NCBI GenBank assembly: GCA_021799915.1
Contig: JAJYZN010000104.1
Span: forward strand, 1 to 9,468
Source: Actinomycetes bacterium
GTDB taxonomy: Bacteria > Actinomycetota > Acidimicrobiia > Acidimicrobiales > RAAP-2
Direction of reading: 5' to 3'
DNA: 9,468 nucleotides
The translations under genes and the position numbers were made by a program. Under the pieces are notes generated by a model, which saw only the letters and a program-made list of their open reading frames with translations, searched no databases and had not been told where the DNA came from. This document shows, one piece after another, positions 6,305-9,468 of this stretch. How positions within the stretch are numbered: position 1 is the stretch's first letter; every line of letters begins with the position of its first letter.

Positions 6305-6598
6305 TCAAGCCTCCAGGCAGGCCGTGATGTGGTGAACCAGCTGCCCCACGCGCAGGTTCATGATCTCTTCGAGCTCCATCTCCCCCAGCCAGGTGATGAA
6401 GTCGACTCGATCCCCATAGTGCTCCATGAGCTTCTCGGATAGTGCCACGAACTCGATGCTCTCGAGCTCGAGATCCTGGTCAAACGCGGTGCCCATCCCC
6501 ACCTCCAGGTCCTCTAGGTAGTCCTCCCCCACCACTGCTCCGATCATGGTGATCACCGTGCGCAGCACCACTGCTTCCCCACCCTCGTCAGCCATCAC
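6305..6598 (-). CDS. Discrete acyl carrier protein
   Basis: This acidic protein of 97 residues is of usual ACP size (80-100). The phosphopantetheine site is DLELESIEFVAL with Ser47, in the helix-2 position of the ACP fold (DSL replaced by ESI). Hydrophobic helix 1 (VVLRTVITMIGAVVG) and a C-terminal helix (LRVGQLVHHITACL) flank it. The middle GDRVDFITWLGEMELEEIMNLRVGQLV gives the expected helix 3/4 spacing. It would carry the growing acyl chain on a 4'-phosphopantetheine arm, most likely installed by the PPTase domain of the protein encoded immediately upstream. The start is GTG 6596-6598 or the adjacent ATG 6593-6595; GGGGTGATC, partly overlapping the upstream TGA, can serve as ribosome binding site. 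The gene begins 4 nt after the synthase stop and ends 1 nt before the hydrolase start. Its isolation from the synthase polypeptide argues for an iterative, dissociated system. Confidence 0.93.
   Translation of the reverse strand: MMADEGGEAVVLRTVITMIGAVVGEDYLEDLEVGMGTAFDQDLELESIEFVALSEKLMEHYGDRVDFITWLGEMELEEIMNLRVGQLVHHITACLEA
6310..6314 (-). promoter_or_regulatory. Shine-Dalgarno that decides a TTG start
   Basis: GGAGG on the minus strand lies in the last codons of the ACP gene, 6 nt before TTG at 6303. It supports the rare TTG codon as the true hydrolase start. Confidence 0.7.
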
Positions 6599-6602
6599 TC
6601 GA

Positions 6603-9468
6603 TCACCCCGCCGGTCCGTCGGTCCAGGCCACGACCACGCTGTCGCAGAGGAACGTTCTCACCCGGACGTCGTCCACCGTCAGCGTCCCTGTCTCCCGCC
6701 CGGTGATCCGGAAGTCCTTGGGCCTCCCACCCAGGCCGGTTCCCCGCATCTTGGCCACTGCTTCCTTGGCCGTCCACGCCGCCGTCAGCACACGGGATCG
6801 TGTGCCGGGCTCGGCTCCCTCCAGCAGGAGCGAGAGCTCGTTGGGTTCGAACGCCGTCGATGCGAAGGCCTCCGACCTCTCCTCGACCCGCTCGACGTCG
6901 ATGCCCACCGGTGCACCGTCGTCGACGAGGGCCACTCCCAGCCACTGGGTGTGGGAGATCGAGACGTGGAGGGTCGGTTCACAGGGAGCACGCAGGAGTG
7001 GGCGACCCGTGGCGTCGTTCTCGACGGTGATCTCCACCGGCCATACCGGGCCCGCTCCTTGCTCCCAGAGCCACCGCCGGGCCGCGTCCTTGGCCGCAAT
7101 CCTCCCGAGGAGGAACAGCCGTTGCACTCTCGGATTGAAGGTCGCGTACCGCGCCTGCTCCTCCTGGGAGAGGTAGCGGCGCATCATCAGCTCCCGGGCG
7201 GCCGAAGAGCCCCAACCCTCTTCCACCAGGACCCACCCACCATCCATGGGCCGGGCCAACGTCTCGGACTCCGGCCAGATGAGCACGGGCCAGATGACGT
7301 CGTCGGACTCGAACCGCCGATCCTGCCAGCCGTGGACTCGGGCCCATACCCGACGGCCGTGGGACAGCTCCATGTCGGCCCGGACCGACACCGCGTCGAC
7401 GTGGGTGACCCGGACTGACGCCGACACCACCTCCTCTTGGTCGGGCATTGGACCGAAGAGCTCTATCCGCTCGATGGCGGTGGGCAGTGCCAGCCGATCC
7501 CTGTCATGGCGGAGCATCACCCACAGCCCCATGAGCTGTCCGGCGTTGTCCAGGAGCATCCCCGACGCACCCCCGACCCGGATGCGCCCGTCGATCCCGG
7601 TGGCATCGATGGGACCGACGTCGACCACACCCTGGTACGACGGACCGTGGAACATCCATCGGTCGCGGTAGAGGGCTTCGGCCGTCACCAGAGCTGGCTC
7701 CGGCGCCACCAAGGGAAGCGTCACCGGCGGCGGGGCGGCGCCATACCCTGGCGCCATCAGAACGGTCGCCCGGGCGTAGTCGTCGACCGATACCCTCACC
7801 TGGGTTCTGGTCCCGGAGCCGCCAAGCTTCTGCCCCCGAACCGTGACGGTCACCGGAGGCTCGACCGCCAGCCAGCGCACGGCCCGGATGTCGGTCACTT
7901 CCACCGGTACCCAGCCCGGCACGACCTCCGAGGCCGTCTCGCACATCATCTCGACCAGTGCCGTCATCGGGACCACCGGGAACCGGTCGGCCATGACCGA
8001 CCACCCCGGCGGCTGGCGGTAGAAGCAGTGGTCGGCGAGCTCCGGGGCCGAATGGGTGGACAGCGTGACTTGGCGGACCACCCGGCCGGCACGGGGTACC
8101 CCGTCGGAGCGGGGCGGACGTTCGACGGCCCCGTGCGCCCACGCTCTCGCCACCAGCTCACTTGAGGTCGCCAGCTCCTCGTGCAATGCGGCCAGCTCCC
8201 GATCGACCGCCCCGAGCGATCCCGCGGCCTTCGGCGCCGAGGACCCTCCCGGCGACGACGACGGCGTCGACGTCCCGGCGCCGGGGGGAGTGGCCGAGCT
8301 GCCTGACCACGGCCCCAGTCGCACCATCGGCGTGGCCAGCGGAAGGGGCCGGAGGGTGCCGGAGCCGCCGGTGACCCCGACGGAGCCGCCGGTGACCCCG
8401 ACGGGAGCGGGGGGGGACGGCGGGCCCGGATTTGGAGGTGCGAGGCCCACCCGGTCCAGGAGAAGGCCTTCGACCCCCTCGACCCAGAGGGCCGCCACAG
8501 CCCGCCGGAGCTGTGCCATGCCTGATCGGCGAGCCACGTTCAGCCCCACAGCCAGGACATCGTCACCAGCCAGCGTGTCCTCCACCAGGCCGGGCAAGCT
8601 GCCCACTCCGACCTGCACGAAGAGGCGGACACCCTCGTCCCGGAGCGCCGTCGTCAGCTCGCGGAACCTCACCCTTTGCACCAGATGGGCCAGCGCCAGC
8701 CGTCGCACTTCGTCGGGATCGTCAGGGTAGGGCGCGCAGGTGGTCGCCGACCAGAGCGGCACCACTGGCACCTGGAGCGGGAGGCGATCGAGGGCGGCCC
8801 GGAAAGGCGCCAGGTACGGCGCGAACATCGCCGTGTGGAAGCCCGATCGGAACGGGAGCACCTGGTGGAGCACCCGGGCCTGCACCGTCCGGGATCGGAG
8901 CTCGGCGATCTGCTCGGACGGTCCGCACACGATCGTCTGGTGGGGGCAGTTGTCGTGGGAGATCTCGAGCTCAGCTAGGTCGGCCATGAGCTCCTCGGCC
9001 ACCCTCAGAGGAGCTCCGAGAGCGAGGAACTCGACCCCGGGCACCTCGAGGCTGCCCGGTTGGATCCTGGCGATGAAGTCATCCACCTCGTCGGCGGGGA
9101 TCATTTCGGTGGCGATCATCCCGCTCCACTCTCCGATGCTCTGCCCGGCAACCACGTCGGGGGTCAGGCCGACAGCCTGGGCCGCAGCATGCAGGAGCCG
9201 GCCGGCGGCCACGATCGCCCTCCCTAGTCCTTCGAGATCGCTGCCGGCGTCACCGGGCAAGACGTCGGGCACCGGCCACCCGAAATGCTCGGCCACGTCG
9301 TCGAGGCGAGGGGCGAACGTCGGTTCCACTCCGGGGAAGAGGAACGCCATTCGACCACCCTGGTCCGCCAACCCTCTCGGCGAGAACCACAGGTCGCTCC
9401 GCCCCCGCCACGGCTTCTGCCGCTCGACCACCCTGGCGGCCAGGGCCAGCCGCTCCTCGGAAGGGTTC
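6603..9468 (-). CDS. Multidomain polyketide/lipid synthase: acyltransferase - dehydratase - 4'-phosphopantetheinyl transferase (5' end outside window)
   Basis: The frame stays open to the right edge (about 954 residues). Residue numbers here count from the in-frame GTG at 9431, which has no good ribosome site and is probably not the start. The AT domain (about 27-325) has FLFPGVEPTF, nucleophile GQSIGEW (Ser98), and RSGFHTAMF (His199). A Pro/Gly/Ser linker follows (about 331-405). The dehydratase-like double hotdog (about 450-705) has His468 in ELADHCF, VVPMT (486-490), FHGPSYQGV (594-602) and DNAGQ (628-632, the DxxxQ motif). The Sfp-type PPTase (about 720-942) has NDATGRPLL, HVSISHT, GIDVERV (Asp845, Glu847) and WTAKEAVAKM (Trp886, Lys889, Glu890). 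No KS, KR, ER or ACP domain is present; the ACP is the next gene. Similar AT/DH/PPTase logic is known in PUFA synthases and enediyne PKSs. A KS probably lies upstream, fused or separate. Domains are firm, product unknown. Confidence 0.92.
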   Translation of the reverse strand, partial: NPSEERLALAARVVERQKPWRGRSDLWFSPRGLADQGGRMAFLFPGVEPTFAPRLDDVAEHFGWPVPDVLPGDAGSDLEGLGRAIVAAGRLLHAAAQAVGLTPDVVAGQSIGEWSGMIATEMIPADEVDDFIARIQPGSLEVPGVEFLALGAPLRVAEELMADLAELEISHDNCPHQTIVCGPSEQIAELRSRTVQARVLHQVLPFRSGFHTAMFAPYLAPFRAALDRLPLQVPVVPLWSATTCAPYPDDPDEVRRLALAHLVQRVRFRELTTALRDEGVRLFVQVGVGSLPGLVEDTLAGDDVLAVGLNVARRSGMAQLRRAVAALWVEGVEGLLLDRVGLAPPNPGPPSPPAPVGVTGGSVGVTGGSGTLRPLPLATPMVRLGPWSGSSATPPGAGTSTPSSSPGGSSAPKAAGSLGAVDRELAALHEELATSSELVARAWAHGAVERPPRSDGVPRAGRVVRQVTLSTHSAPELADHCFYRQPPGWSVMADRFPVVPMTALVEMMCETASEVVPGWVPVEVTDIRAVRWLAVEPPVTVTVRGQKLGGSGTRTQVRVSVDDYARATVLMAPGYGAAPPPVTLPLVAPEPALVTAEALYRDRWMFHGPSYQGVVDVGPIDATGIDGRIRVGGASGMLLDNAGQLMGLWVMLRHDRDRLALPTAIERIELFGPMPDQEEVVSASVRVTHVDAVSVRADMELSHGRRVWARVHGWQDRRFESDDVIWPVLIWPESETLARPMDGGWVLVEEGWGSSAARELMMRRYLSQEEQARYATFNPRVQRLFLLGRIAAKDAARRWLWEQGAGPVWPVEITVENDATGRPLLRAPCEPTLHVSISHTQWLGVALVDDGAPVGIDVERVEERSEAFASTAFEPNELSLLLEGAEPGTRSRVLTAAWTAKEAVAKMRGTGLGGRPKDFRITGRETGTLTVDDVRVRTFLCDSVVVAWTDGPAG
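8361..8402 (-). repeat. 21-bp tandem duplication in the AT-DH linker
   Basis: The plus-strand 21-mer ggagccgccggtgaccccga plus c occurs at 8361-8381 and again, without mismatch, at 8382-8402. It encodes VGVTGGS twice in the Pro/Gly/Ser linker between the acyltransferase and dehydratase domains. The frame is preserved, as expected for a flexible linker that tolerates length change. Confidence 0.9.

Overview
The window looks like chromosomal DNA from a high-GC actinobacterium. The signs are very GC-rich third codon positions, frequent GTG starts, SEDS genes of actinobacterial type and a DUF151/bifunctional-nuclease gene. The SEDS sequences remind me of Acidimicrobiia-like lineages, but that placement is a guess. 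Coding density is close to 100 percent. No RNA gene, transposase, integrase, CRISPR array or replication origin was seen.

Layout. Bases 2-448 on the plus strand are the 3' end of an FtsW/RodA/SpoVE-family (SEDS) gene cut by the left edge. After an 82-bp convergent gap, everything else lies on the minus strand and reads right to left. The order in transcription is: (1) a multidomain polyketide/fatty-acid-synthase-type protein, AT - dehydratase - 4'-phosphopantetheinyl transferase, running off the right edge; (2) a discrete acyl carrier protein; (3) an alpha/beta hydrolase; (4) a GT1/MGT-type glycosyltransferase; (5) a membrane-anchored SAM-dependent methyltransferase with a Cys4 zinc-ribbon-like module; (6) a second SEDS gene (rodA-like); (7) a bifunctional-nuclease (DUF151) domain protein with a repetitive N-terminal extension. 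Junctions are 4 nt, 1 nt, 17 nt, a 4-nt overlap, 22 nt and a 4-nt overlap. The seven genes are therefore probably one transcription unit, with its promoter outside the window to the right.

How the genes may work together (inference). Genes 1-5 form a compact route to a glycosylated acyl or polyketide lipid. The AT loads the discrete ACP, the DH processes the chain, the built-in PPTase activates the ACP, the hydrolase could release the chain, GT1 adds a sugar and the membrane methyltransferase modifies the product. The logic resembles PUFA synthase, enediyne PKS and heterocyst-glycolipid systems. No KS, KR or ER is visible here; a KS is expected just beyond the right edge. The tight link of this set to rodA and the DUF151 gene is the most interesting feature, because it suggests an envelope lipid made together with peptidoglycan elongation machinery. 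The rodA-like protein appears to lack the aspartate thought essential for SEDS glycosyltransferase activity. A 9-bp hairpin sits exactly at the rodA/DUF151 junction. Several short in-frame tandem duplications are scattered through linkers and tails of these genes.
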